Of a DNA stretch of 64,000 nt, positions 1-8,460 are shown piece by piece. The notes below the pieces were generated by a model that was given only the letters and a program-made list of their open reading frames with translations, was not told where the DNA came from and searched no databases. Origin of the DNA: Flavobacterium sp. H122 (lineage in GTDB: Bacteria > Bacteroidota > Bacteroidia > Flavobacteriales > Flavobacteriaceae). Where the stretch lies: positions 87,373-151,372 of the forward strand of contig NZ_SJZD01000006.1 of NCBI RefSeq assembly GCF_004959765.1, written 5' to 3'. Positions within the stretch are counted from its first letter, which is position 1. Every line of letters starts with the position of its first letter. Made by a program: the position numbers and the translations under genes.

Positions 1-276
1 TCATCTGTCTCTGAAAAAAGAATTTTCTTTAATTTCAGAGATTATTTCCCAACTGAGGACATACCTCCGTATTTTTATAAATGTGAAGAATTTTTCATGC
101 TTTTTTGTTTCGGCACTTCGCCTGAATGTGTTGGTTTTGACATAATTTATTATTTAAACAGCAATCAGATAGCCTATTTTAGAGGTACCAAACCCAGACT
201 GTATTTTGTAGATACTCCGTGTGGTGATTGTACGTCATTTTCATCAAATATAAAACCTTCATTTTGGATAGATTAA
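1..276 (+). CDS. DUF4249 family protein, C-terminal fragment
   Basis: An open frame runs in from the left edge and stops at a TAA at 274-276. The last residues, DTPCGDCTSF followed by a short tail ending KPSFWID, match the usual C-terminus of Bacteroidetes DUF4249 proteins: a CxxC pair, then a K-P-x-F-W tail. These are generally lipoproteins of unknown function encoded next to TonB-dependent-receptor-like or MG2-like proteins. That context is present, since the next gene starts inside or at the end of this one. Only about 91 residues are visible, so signal peptide and start are outside the window. The family call rests on the tail motif and neighbour; I am fairly sure of the frame, moderately sure of the name. 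Confidence 0.7.
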   Translation, partial: SSVSEKRIFFNFRDYFPTEDIPPYFYKCEEFFMLFCFGTSPECVGFDIIYYLNSNQIAYFRGTKPRLYFVDTPCGDCTSFSSNIKPSFWID

Positions 277-2006
277 AACATACAACAATACTACTTGTTT
301 CATTAGTTGTGCAGCAATTCTGCATTGCTCAGAACATTGTTTCATTAAACAAAATAAATGAGCTGGACCGTCAAATAAACGAAACCACATTTATCAGCAC
401 AAATAAAACAACGTTTATTAGCGGTGAAACAATACTTTTCAAAGTATACTGTTTAAACAAAACTAATTTTTCAAACTCCGGATTAAGCAAAATAGTTTAT
501 ATCGAGTTAGTAAACTCAGATAAAGAGTCTTTAGTTAAACAAAAAATATTCATGAAAGACGGAATTGGTTTTGGAGATTTTTTCATTCCGGGAAATCTAA
601 AGACAGGCGCATATAAACTCATAGCCTATACAAACTGGATGCTCAATTTTAAAAATGATTATTCACAATCTGACATAACAATAATTAATCCTTACCAGAC
701 TAATTCCAAGTACATCAATAATACCGTTGAAAACAAAAAAGATTCAATATTTTCAAAAAACAATTTTATTAATAATGCGGATGAAAGTAATATTGAAATT
801 AACAAACAAAATTTCACAAATAGAGAAGAAGTAAAATTAAAGATCAACTTTAAGAACAACAATCTTAAAAAAGGCAATTACAATATATCAGTATATAAAA
901 AAGACAATTTAGATTCAAATAATGCACCTTTCTTCCAGAAGGATAAAATAATTTCAGAGGAAAAAGCCATAAATCAAAAATCTATAGAAGAGTTAAGTCT
1001 GCCGGAAATAAGAGGCGAAATAATTCAAGGCAGAATAATTCCAAAAAATTCCAACGCAACTCTGGAAAATAAAAACGTATCTCTTTCTATACCCGGCAAA
1101 TCTTTTGCATTCAAAATCACAAAGACAAACAACAAAGGGCAATTCAGCTTTATACTGGACAATGTATATCAAAACCCTAATATATCTGTTCAATTAATTG
1201 ATGAGGATGCCAATGACTATAGATTGGAAATACTGCCTCAGAAAAAATTTGATTATTCACAAATCCATTTTCAAAGCAGTATACAATTAAACGAATCTTT
1301 AAAAGAAGCAATCGAAAAAAGATCTATTGCCAGCCAGATTGAAAATGCTTATTTTTCAGTAAAACAAGATTCAATAATTCCATCTTCTCAACCCGGTCCT
1401 TTTTATGGCTTTTTTTCAAAAGAATATCTTCTTGATAATTTTACAAGATTCCGGACTTTAAAAGAAACCATTTTAGAAATAGTTCCTAAAATGTTTGTAA
1501 AGCAATCCAACAATAAATACGGAATATACTTGGATGATTACAATCAAGGCGATGAACTTCCTGTTCCCACTCTTGTTTTAGTTGACGGATTATACATTGA
1601 GGATATTGATGAATTATTTGAATACAATCCAAAAAACATTGAGAAAATAAATGTTATTTATGGAGGATATGAATATGGTACTAAATTCTTCAATGGAGTA
1701 GTATTTTTTACTACAAAGAATAATGACTATGAAAGCAAATCAAAATATGATTTTTTAATAAAACCTGAAATACTAAGACCAGTACTCAACAAAAAATATT
1801 ATTCTCCAATCTATAAAGATTCAGTTTTATTAAAACACATTCCTGATTTTAGAAATCAATTACTATGGTTAACTGAAGTAAACAACACTGATGCTGAAGT
1901 GTCATTTTATACCTCTGATATATCAGGAATTTTCGAAATTGTTTTACAAGGTTTTTCATCAGACGGCGAACCTGTTTCTTTGAAAAAAACATTTGAAGTA
2001 AATTAA
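228..2006 (+). CDS. MG2/plug-domain-like surface protein
   Basis: A 592-residue exported protein. A hydrophobic segment ending CIAQ (about residues 18-35) looks like a signal peptide. The first half contains an MG2-like beta-sandwich stretch (TTFISGETILFKVYCLN, about residues 60-80, then GAYKLIAYTNWM), as in alpha-2-macroglobulin-like Bacteroidetes proteins. The C-terminal third has a TonB-receptor plug-like segment (VLVDGLYIEDIDELFEYNPK, then IEKINVIYGG). Such proteins usually accompany DUF4249 lipoproteins, as here, and probably act at the outer membrane; no substrate can be read from the sequence. The ATG at 228 overlaps the upstream gene by 49 bp and gives an unusually long n-region. A TTG at 264 in the same frame, beginning LDRLKHTT, is an attractive alternative start. 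A rho-independent terminator is not obvious. Confidence 0.7.
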   Translation: MYVIFIKYKTFILDRLKHTTILLVSLVVQQFCIAQNIVSLNKINELDRQINETTFISTNKTTFISGETILFKVYCLNKTNFSNSGLSKIVYIELVNSDKESLVKQKIFMKDGIGFGDFFIPGNLKTGAYKLIAYTNWMLNFKNDYSQSDITIINPYQTNSKYINNTVENKKDSIFSKNNFINNADESNIEINKQNFTNREEVKLKINFKNNNLKKGNYNISVYKKDNLDSNNAPFFQKDKIISEEKAINQKSIEELSLPEIRGEIIQGRIIPKNSNATLENKNVSLSIPGKSFAFKITKTNNKGQFSFILDNVYQNPNISVQLIDEDANDYRLEILPQKKFDYSQIHFQSSIQLNESLKEAIEKRSIASQIENAYFSVKQDSIIPSSQPGPFYGFFSKEYLLDNFTRFRTLKETILEIVPKMFVKQSNNKYGIYLDDYNQGDELPVPTLVLVDGLYIEDIDELFEYNPKNIEKINVIYGGYEYGTKFFNGVVFFTTKNNDYESKSKYDFLIKPEILRPVLNKKYYSPIYKDSVLLKHIPDFRNQLLWLTEVNNTDAEVSFYTSDISGIFEIVLQGFSSDGEPVSLKKTFEVN

Positions 2007-2066
2007 TTTAGTTATTTTGTAACTTTTTTGCAACTCATTACGTATAACCATCAGAACTTAAACTGG

Positions 2067-2072
2067 AAGGAG
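2067..2072 (+). promoter_or_regulatory. Strong Shine-Dalgarno of rpoD
   Basis: AAGGAG lies 7 nt upstream of the rpoD ATG. Almost no other gene in the window has such a site, consistent with Bacteroidetes ribosomes hiding their anti-SD. It fixes the start at 2080 and is unusual for the lineage. Confidence 0.75.
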
Positions 2073-2079
2073 AAAATTA

Positions 2080-2943
2080 ATGAGACAGCTTAAAATTACA
2101 AAACAGGTTACCAATCGTGAAACCGCGTCATTAGACAAGTATTTACAGGAAATTGGTAAGGTTGACCTTATTACTGCTGATGAAGAGGTAGAATTAGCAC
2201 AACGCATTAAAGCAGGTGATCAAAGGGCTCTTGAAAAATTGACAAAAGCAAATTTACGTTTCGTAGTATCAGTAGCTAAACAATATCAAAATCAAGGATT
2301 AACACTTCCTGACTTAATTAACGAAGGAAATTTAGGACTAATCAAAGCGGCTCAACGTTTTGACGAAACCCGTGGTTTTAAATTTATTTCGTATGCTGTT
2401 TGGTGGATTCGTCAGTCAATTCTTCAGGCTTTGGCAGAACAGTCACGTATTGTACGTTTACCGTTAAACAAAATTGGTTCGATAAACAAAATCAACAAAA
2501 TGTATGCTTTATTAGAGCAATCTAATGAGCGTGCTCCTTCAGCAGAAGAAATTGCTGTTGAGCTTGACATGACAGTTAATGACGTAAAAGAGTCTATGAA
2601 AAACTCGGGACGTCATTTATCGATGGATGCTCCGTTAGTTGAAGGTGAGGATTCCAACTTATACGACGTATTGCGTTCAGGGGAATCACCAAATCCTGAC
2701 AGAGAATTAATCCACGAATCATTACGTACAGAAATTGAGCGTTCTTTGGAAACTCTTACACCACGTGAGGCAGATGTAGTTCGTTTGTACTTTGGTCTAG
2801 GTGACCAACACCCGATGACTCTTGAGGAAATAGGCGAAACTTTTGATTTGACCCGCGAGCGTGTTCGTCAGATTAAAGAAAAAGCTATCCGCAGATTAAA
2901 ACACACTTCAAGAAGTAAAATTTTAAAAACTTATTTAGGATAA
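2080..2943 (+). CDS. rpoD: Primary RNA polymerase sigma factor RpoD/SigA
   Basis: A 287-residue housekeeping sigma factor that directs core RNA polymerase to vegetative promoters. Region 1.2 begins with [15 protein letters not shown]. Region 2 is textbook, with [18 protein letters not shown] and the -10 recognition helix [13 protein letters not shown] (about residues 80-125). Region 3 follows, and region 4 ends in the helix-turn-helix [19 protein letters not shown] near residue 250. It lacks region 1.1 and the long non-conserved region of proteobacterial RpoD, as is usual for Bacteroidetes, whose sigma A recognises TTG/TAnnTTTG promoters. It is a single gene followed by serial hairpins. The start is supported by a strong AAGGAG seven nucleotides upstream. 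Confidence 0.97.
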   Translation: MRQLKITKQVTNRETASLDKYLQEIGKVDLITADEEVELAQRIKAGDQRALEKLTKANLRFVVSVAKQYQNQGLTLPDLINEGNLGLIKAAQRFDETRGFKFISYAVWWIRQSILQALAEQSRIVRLPLNKIGSINKINKMYALLEQSNERAPSAEEIAVELDMTVNDVKESMKNSGRHLSMDAPLVEGEDSNLYDVLRSGESPNPDRELIHESLRTEIERSLETLTPREADVVRLYFGLGDQHPMTLEEIGETFDLTRERVRQIKEKAIRRLKHTSRSKILKTYLG

Positions 2944-3015
2944 GTTAAAGTTTTCTAAAAATTCTTAATTTTGCATCATTATTGAGATTATAATTAGAAA
3001 GTTATACACCGCAAC

Positions 3016-3040
3016 AACAGTCTAAGACTGTTCGTTTTTT
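3016..3040 (+). terminator. Rho-independent terminator after rpoD
   Basis: AACAGTC and GACTGTT pair around a TAA loop and are followed by CG and six T residues. It lies 72 bp past the rpoD stop. Confidence 0.65.
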
Positions 3041-3044
3041 GATT

Positions 3045-3094
3045 GATGATTGAAACTCCGGCTGATTACCGGAGTTTTGTTTTTTATATCATCA
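3045..3094. repeat. Direct repeat unit 1 (with perfect 9-bp hairpin)
   Basis: First of two related units. Inside, AAACTCCGG (3053-3061) pairs with CCGGAGTTT (3069-3077) and is followed by a T-rich run, so this copy can also act as a terminator on the + strand. Confidence 0.7.
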
Positions 3095-3152
3095 ACCAAA
3101 AAACGTTTTTTGATTGCTCCGCAAAAGCTCCGCCAGTTCACTTTGTTCGTGA

Positions 3153-3199
3153 GATGATTGAAACTCGGGCTGATACAGGAGTTTTGTTTTTATATCATC
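3153..3199. repeat. Direct repeat unit 2 (degenerate hairpin)
   Basis: Second copy, sharing GATGATTGAAACTC, GCTGAT and GGAGTTTTGTTTTTATATCATC with unit 1. The stem has decayed to AAACTC/GAGTTT (3161-3166 with 3179-3184). Confidence 0.65.
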
Positions 3200-3321
3200 T
3201 CATATTACCAAAAAGAGGAATACTTAAATTTTTCTCTACCTATCCACAAACTAATTTGAATAAAGTTCTTATTCAGAAATTATTTTTTCAAATAAACAAA
3301 TAACCAAATACACAAATACAC

Positions 3322-3329
3322 TATTTTTG
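3322..3329 (+). promoter_or_regulatory. -7 promoter box of rpe
   Basis: TATTTTTG matches the Bacteroidetes TAnnTTTG box, 29 nt before the rpe ATG. No TTG is found 17-23 nt upstream. Confidence 0.5.
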
Positions 3330-3358
3330 CAGCAACAACACAACAATACCCTTCAAAA

Positions 3359-4021
3359 ATGAAAAACACACTTATTGCCCCTTCAGTACTAGCTGCTGAT
3401 TTTGCCAATTTACAACGCGATATCGAAATGATCAACTCCAGCGAAGCCGATTGGTTTCACATTGACATCATGGACGGTGTTTTTGTTCCAAATATTTCTT
3501 TTGGAATGCCGGTTTTGGATGCTATCAACAAACATGCAAAAAAAACAATAGATGTTCATTTAATGATTGTAGATCCTGACCGTTATATTTCCACTTTCAA
3601 AAAACTGGGAGCTGATGTATTAACAGTACACTACGAAGCTTCAACACATTTACACAGAACACTTCAGGCCATCAAAGCTGAAGGAATGAAAGCGGGTGTA
3701 GCTTTAAATCCGCATACGAATGTTTCCTTATTGGAAGACGTGATCAAAGACATTGACTTAGTATGCATCATGAGTGTAAATCCTGGATTTGGAGGACAGT
3801 CATTCATCGAAAACACCTATAAAAAAGTAAAACAATTAAAAGAAATCATCACCAGAAACGGTGCCTCTACCCTGATTGAAATTGACGGCGGGGTAACCAG
3901 CAAAAATGCACAACAACTGGCAGAAGCCGGAGCCGATGTATTAGTTGCGGGAAGTTTTGTTTTTAATGCAGAAAACCCAATTCAGACTATTGCCGATCTC
4001 AAAAAGATCACTTCAATATAA
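3359..4021 (+). CDS. rpe: Ribulose-phosphate 3-epimerase
   Basis: A 220-residue TIM-barrel enzyme interconverting ribulose 5-phosphate and xylulose 5-phosphate in the non-oxidative pentose phosphate pathway, in the cytoplasm. Family hallmarks are all visible: the N-terminal IAPSVLAADFANL, the metal-binding HIDIMDGVFVPNISFG (about 35-50), DVHLMIVDPDRYI (about 67-79), SVNPGFGGQSFI (about 140) and the phosphate-binding EIDGGV...GADVLVAGS (about 175-200). Length is normal. It is monocistronic: its own -7 box lies upstream and a strong bidirectional terminator follows immediately, facing the convergent efflux operon. Confidence 0.97.
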   Translation: MKNTLIAPSVLAADFANLQRDIEMINSSEADWFHIDIMDGVFVPNISFGMPVLDAINKHAKKTIDVHLMIVDPDRYISTFKKLGADVLTVHYEASTHLHRTLQAIKAEGMKAGVALNPHTNVSLLEDVIKDIDLVCIMSVNPGFGGQSFIENTYKKVKQLKEIITRNGASTLIEIDGGVTSKNAQQLAEAGADVLVAGSFVFNAENPIQTIADLKKITSI

Positions 4022-4027
4022 GACAAT

Positions 4028-4055
4028 AAAAAAGCGCTGAAATCAGCGCTTTTTT
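4028..4055. terminator. Bidirectional terminator between rpe and tolC-like gene
   Basis: AGCGCTGA pairs with TCAGCGCT, flanked by A and T runs on both sides, so it can end transcripts from either direction. Confidence 0.9.
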
Positions 4056-4057
4056 AT

Positions 4058-5359
4058 TTAAAACTTTATATTTCCTGCTATCTGCTGCAGTACAATTTCT
4101 GAAATTTTAGCCTGAAATTTAGCACTGCTGTTTCTGGCAATTGCATTGATATAATTTTCCTGCGCATTCCTGAATTCAATCGTAGGAACAGTTCCGATTT
4201 TGAATTTATCAAAAGTAATTTCCATATTCTTTCTGGCAATGGCTTCGTTACTTTCTTCCAGTTTTGCCAATTCAACATTCGTAATATAAGTTTGATACGC
4301 AGAAGCCAGTTGCGCATTCACAGTCTGTTTTTGCTGTTCTGCCATTAAACTGAAGTTTTCCAACTGAAGCTTTGCTATTTTTTCATTTCGGTTTTGGGAA
4401 AATCCATTAAATATAGGCATCGTTGCTGTAACGCCATAATTCAATCCACGGCTTGATGTTGCCGATGTAAAACCTAAACTGCTTTCTGTCTCGACAAAAG
4501 TATAACCGGTATTCAACCTTACTGTTGGATATCTGCCGGCTTTCGTTTGTTTTAAATCCAGTTCGGCAACTCGCTTATTGATCAAAGCCAACTGGAGTTG
4601 CAGATTTTGCTTTTCCGCCAATGATTTTAATTCGGCCAATTGCAGCTTATCATCCACAATCACATCTTCCGCTACTTGGAAATTAGTCATTAAATCTCTG
4701 GCCAAAATTTCATTCAAACGGATTTTGGTTGTTTCATAAAGCTCTTTCTGTCTTAACAATGTAGAAGAATCTGTGTTCAAATCCACCTGAGCATTTAGTA
4801 CTTCCAGTTTGGCAGCTTTTCCAATCAGGAAACGGTTTTCAGCTGTTTTCAGCCGTTGCTTTGAAATCACAATGGTTGTATCCAATGCTTTAATCAATTG
4901 CTGCTGCTGCACCAAATCATAATAGGTAGTCATCACATCGCTTACTTTTGTCAAAACCATCAGTTTTAATTGGACATCACCTTGTTTCTCCAGTTCTTTC
5001 AGCTGATCGTAACGGGCAAACATCCTCAATCCGTCAAATACCGTCCATCCCAGATTCACCCCGTACTCCAAACGGTTGTTTTTAGCATTGTCCAATTCCC
5101 TGACATCGCCATTTGATTGTGTCTGTTTGGAATTTTGGATACTGTTGTTTTTAGTCAAAGAAGCATTTACCTCCGGCAGCATACCGACATTACCGATACT
5201 GTTATTTTCTTTATCAACATTCAGTTCATTCGCTGCAATTCTGATATCATAATTATTTTTCAATGCAATCTGAACCGCCTGATCAACAGTTAAAATATCC
5301 TGCGCCATTAATTTCGGAACAAAAAGAAATACGATTATCTGAAACAAAAATTTACTCAT
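4058..5359 (-). CDS. TolC-family outer membrane efflux protein
   Basis: The outer-membrane channel of a tripartite drug-efflux pump. With the start at the ATG at 5359, just past the stop of the preceding pump gene, the protein is 433 residues and opens with a clean signal peptide MSKFLFQIIVFLFVPKLMAQ. A longer frame starting at 5395 would run into the pump gene and spoil that signal. The body shows the two outer-membrane-efflux-protein repeats: TVDQAVQIALKNNYDIRIA near the N-terminus, and long heptad-rich helices such as GKAAKLEVLNAQVDLNTD (about 180-200) and RNAQENYINAIARNS near the C-terminus. Third gene of the adaptor-pump-channel operon; ends at a shared terminator. Confidence 0.93.
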   Translation of the reverse strand: MSKFLFQIIVFLFVPKLMAQDILTVDQAVQIALKNNYDIRIAANELNVDKENNSIGNVGMLPEVNASLTKNNSIQNSKQTQSNGDVRELDNAKNNRLEYGVNLGWTVFDGLRMFARYDQLKELEKQGDVQLKLMVLTKVSDVMTTYYDLVQQQQLIKALDTTIVISKQRLKTAENRFLIGKAAKLEVLNAQVDLNTDSSTLLRQKELYETTKIRLNEILARDLMTNFQVAEDVIVDDKLQLAELKSLAEKQNLQLQLALINKRVAELDLKQTKAGRYPTVRLNTGYTFVETESSLGFTSATSSRGLNYGVTATMPIFNGFSQNRNEKIAKLQLENFSLMAEQQKQTVNAQLASAYQTYITNVELAKLEESNEAIARKNMEITFDKFKIGTVPTIEFRNAQENYINAIARNSSAKFQAKISEIVLQQIAGNIKF

Positions 5360-5363
5360 CCTC

Positions 5364-8300
5364 TTATACCTTTTCATACTGTTCAACATTATCAAATTCA
5401 GGTCGGTGTTTGCGTTCTCTTGACCACATCAAATAAATCGCCGGAATCACAAACAAAGTCAGAGCCAATGAAAACAACGTACCGCCCACAATCACCACTC
5501 CCATCCCGATTCTGCTGGTAGAAGCCGCACCTAAAGACAAGGCAATCGGCAATGCACCTAAAGCAATTGCCAAACTTGTCATTAAAATAGGGCGCAAACG
5601 CGATTCGGAAGCTTCAATAATGGCTTCATATTTCGACTTACCCTGTTCACGCAATTGATTCGCAAATTCCACTATCAGGATACCGTTTTTGGTTACCAGA
5701 CCAATTAACATAACTGTTCCAATCTGACTGAAAATATTCCACGTTTGTCCGAATAACCATAGCGAAAATAATGCTCCGGCAACCGCCATCGGAACCGTTA
5801 AAATAATAATAAACGGGTCTATAAAACTTTCAAACTGTGCAGCAAGTATTAAGAAAATCAATAACAACGCCAATCCAAAAGCAAACGAAGTATTCGAGCT
5901 GCTTTCCACAAAGTCACGGGACTCACCGCTTAAATCAGTGGTAAAACTATCGTCGAGTACTTTTTCTTTGATACGTTCCATAGCTTCAATACCGTCACCG
6001 ATACTTTTTCCAGGAGCCAGACCGGCAGAAACTGTAGCCGACATATATCTGTTATTATGGTACAATTGCGGCGGACTGCTTTGCTCTTCCACATGCACCA
6101 AATTGTCCAGCTGAATCAATTGCCCTTTGTCACTTTTTACAAAAATTGAAGTCAGATCCATGGGAGCATTCCGGTCTTTTTTATCAAACTGCCCCATCAC
6201 CTGGTATTGCTTTCCGTTCATCATAAAATAACCAAAACGCTGGCCACTCAAGGAAAGCTGCAGCGTTTGAGCCACATCAATAACTGACACCCCTAAGCTT
6301 TGCGCTTTTTCCCTATCTATGGTTATATACACCTCGGGTTTATTGAATTTTAGATTCACATCAGAATTGGAAAATGTTGGATCATTTGACACTTCCTCCA
6401 TAAACTGCGGAATTTTTTCTTCCAGCTTTTTGAAATTCGGTGCCTGTATTACAAACTGAACCGGCAATCCTCCTCTCCTGTTTACTGCAATGGTTGGTGA
6501 TTCTGAAACCGAAACTTTGGCTTCAGCATATTGTTTTGTCCATTTTGTCAGTTTTTCAGCTATTTCTTTTTGTGATTTTTCTCTTTCATCAGGCTGGACC
6601 AAAGCAATTCTTGCAAAACCACTATTGACAGAAGACGCCCCAAATCCCGGTGAAGTAACAATCAAACTTACTTTTTTCTCGGGAATCGAATCATTAATCA
6701 GCTCGGTCAAATCATTCATGAAACGGTCCATATAATCATATGAAGCACCTTCAGGAGCAGTTACCCTTGCACTAAGGAAACTACGGTCGTCATAAGGAGC
6801 TGTTTCTTTTTGGAGTACATTAAAGAACAAATAAATCAATCCGAAACATACTATCAAAATCGGAAAACTCAACCATTTCTTTTTCATGAAACCAGTCAGT
6901 GCCTCGGCATACCCCGAATTCATTTTCTCAAAAATGGGTTCAGTCAGATTATAAAACTTCGATTTTTTCTGTTCGCCTCCTTTCATTAAATATGCATTCA
7001 GCATTGGCGTAAGCGTTAACGATACAAAAGCAGATATCAATACTGCCGCACCAATTACCACTCCAAATTCACGGAAAAGTCTTCCCACGAATCCTTCCAG
7101 GAAAATCACCGGTAGGAAAACTGCAGCCAGCGTAATAGAAATCGAAATTACCGCAAAGAAAATCTCATTCGATCCTTTAATTGCCGCTTCAATAGGCGAC
7201 ATTCCCTCTTCTACTTTTTTGAAAATATTTTCGGTTACTACAATTCCATCATCTACCACTAATCCTGTAGCCAGAACGATGGCCAGAAGCGTTAGTACAT
7301 TCACAGAAAAGCCACATAAATACATAATAAAAAATGTAGCAATCAGGGAAACCGGAATATCAATCAATGGACGGAAAGCTATAGCCCAATCTCTGAAAAA
7401 TAAATAAATAATCAACACCACCAGAATTACCGAAAGCAGTAAAGTCTCTGCTACTTCCAATACGGCTTTTTTTACAAAAACGGTGTTATCAATGGCTATA
7501 TTGAGTTTGAAATCTTTCGGCAAGTCTTTCTGCAGTATATCATATTGCTCGTAAAACTTCTCGGCAATATCCAGATAATTGGTTCCCGGCTGCGGAATAA
7601 TGGCCATACCAATCATTGGCTGACCGGAATCTGACAATTTTGTTTCCAGATTTTCAGCTTCCAAAGCCGCTTTACCAATATCGCTGAAACGCACTATCTT
7701 GTCGCCTTCAGCTTTAATGATGATGTTATTGAATCCTTCCTCGGTTGAAATATTACCAATGGTTTTTACGGTAAGTTCCGTATTGGCGCCGGTCAGTTTC
7801 CCGGAAGGCAGTTCTACATTTTGTTTATTCAGAGCCGAACGCACATCGGCTACGGTACATCCATACGAAGCCAGTTTATTCGGATCGATCCATAAACGCA
7901 TGGCGTATTTACGCATTCCCCAGATTTGCACGCTGCTCACACCCGGAATAGTCTGCAATCGCTGTGAAAGCACATTATCTGCATAATCTGTCAGTTCCAG
8001 TACGTTTTTGTTATCACTCTGAACGGTCATCGTGATGATAGGCTCCGAGTCAGCATCTGCTTTAGAAACAACCGGAGGTGCATCAATATCCTGCGGTAAA
8101 CTGCGGACAGCCTGTGAAACCTTGTCGCGTACATCATTAGCCGCTTCCTCAAGATTTTTATCCAAATCAAATTCAATTGTAATACTGCTTCTTCCCTGAC
8201 TGCTGGAAGATGAAATATTGCGGATTCCATCTATTGAATTCACCGCTTTCTCCAAAGGCTCCGTAATCTGCGACTCAATGATATCGGCATTCGCTCCGGA

Positions 8301-8453
8301 ATAATTGGTCTGCACCGAAATCTGTGCAGGGTCAATCGATGGGAATTCCCGCACTCCCAAAAAGGTATAACCGATAATCCCGAATAAAATCAACATTAAG
8401 TTGAGTACTATCGTTAAAACCGGTCTTTTGATGCTTAAGGTAGATAAACTCAT
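5364..8453 (-). CDS. RND multidrug efflux pump, inner-membrane subunit (AcrB/HAE1 type)
   Basis: A 1029-residue proton-driven transporter of the resistance-nodulation-division family. The N-terminus MSLSTLSIKRPVLTIVLN and the periplasmic start REFPSIDPAQISVQTNYSGA are typical of HAE1 pumps. The proton-relay residues are present: the Asp pair in ATGLVVDDGIVVTENI (TM4, about residue 405) and the Lys in LIGLVTKNGILIVEFA (TM10, about residue 930). Two large periplasmic loops and twelve predicted membrane segments fit the family. It lies between an HlyD-type adaptor (7 bp upstream) and the TolC-type channel (4 bp downstream), so the three are surely one operon. Substrates cannot be told from sequence. 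Confidence 0.96.
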   Translation of the reverse strand: MSLSTLSIKRPVLTIVLNLMLILFGIIGYTFLGVREFPSIDPAQISVQTNYSGANADIIESQITEPLEKAVNSIDGIRNISSSSSQGRSSITIEFDLDKNLEEAANDVRDKVSQAVRSLPQDIDAPPVVSKADADSEPIITMTVQSDNKNVLELTDYADNVLSQRLQTIPGVSSVQIWGMRKYAMRLWIDPNKLASYGCTVADVRSALNKQNVELPSGKLTGANTELTVKTIGNISTEEGFNNIIIKAEGDKIVRFSDIGKAALEAENLETKLSDSGQPMIGMAIIPQPGTNYLDIAEKFYEQYDILQKDLPKDFKLNIAIDNTVFVKKAVLEVAETLLLSVILVVLIIYLFFRDWAIAFRPLIDIPVSLIATFFIMYLCGFSVNVLTLLAIVLATGLVVDDGIVVTENIFKKVEEGMSPIEAAIKGSNEIFFAVISISITLAAVFLPVIFLEGFVGRLFREFGVVIGAAVLISAFVSLTLTPMLNAYLMKGGEQKKSKFYNLTEPIFEKMNSGYAEALTGFMKKKWLSFPILIVCFGLIYLFFNVLQKETAPYDDRSFLSARVTAPEGASYDYMDRFMNDLTELINDSIPEKKVSLIVTSPGFGASSVNSGFARIALVQPDEREKSQKEIAEKLTKWTKQYAEAKVSVSESPTIAVNRRGGLPVQFVIQAPNFKKLEEKIPQFMEEVSNDPTFSNSDVNLKFNKPEVYITIDREKAQSLGVSVIDVAQTLQLSLSGQRFGYFMMNGKQYQVMGQFDKKDRNAPMDLTSIFVKSDKGQLIQLDNLVHVEEQSSPPQLYHNNRYMSATVSAGLAPGKSIGDGIEAMERIKEKVLDDSFTTDLSGESRDFVESSSNTSFAFGLALLLIFLILAAQFESFIDPFIIILTVPMAVAGALFSLWLFGQTWNIFSQIGTVMLIGLVTKNGILIVEFANQLREQGKSKYEAIIEASESRLRPILMTSLAIALGALPIALSLGAASTSRIGMGVVIVGGTLFSLALTLFVIPAIYLMWSRERKHRPEFDNVEQYEKV

Positions 8454-8460
8454 AGCAATC

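Larger units (their letters stand above)
2944..3358. other. Gene-free 0.4 kb region with hairpins and decayed repeats
   Basis: Nothing here looks like an intact gene. In order it holds a TAATTTTG box (2966-2973), a terminator-like hairpin (3016-3040), two imperfect direct repeats of about 48 bp (3045-3094 and 3153-3199), each starting GATGATTGAAACT and ending TATATCATC, and an AT-rich lead-in to rpe. One frame across it reads FVFYIINQKTF, resembling the first residues of GIY-YIG nucleases, but no YIG half follows. I read it as the terminator region of rpoD carrying debris of a repeat found near such nucleases; this last point is inference. Confidence 0.5.

Noticed and set aside
3043..3303. 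An 86-codon frame after rpoD
   Set aside because: It runs through two hairpin-bearing direct repeats, has no protein-like composition after the first dozen residues and is not matched by any recognised full-length family.
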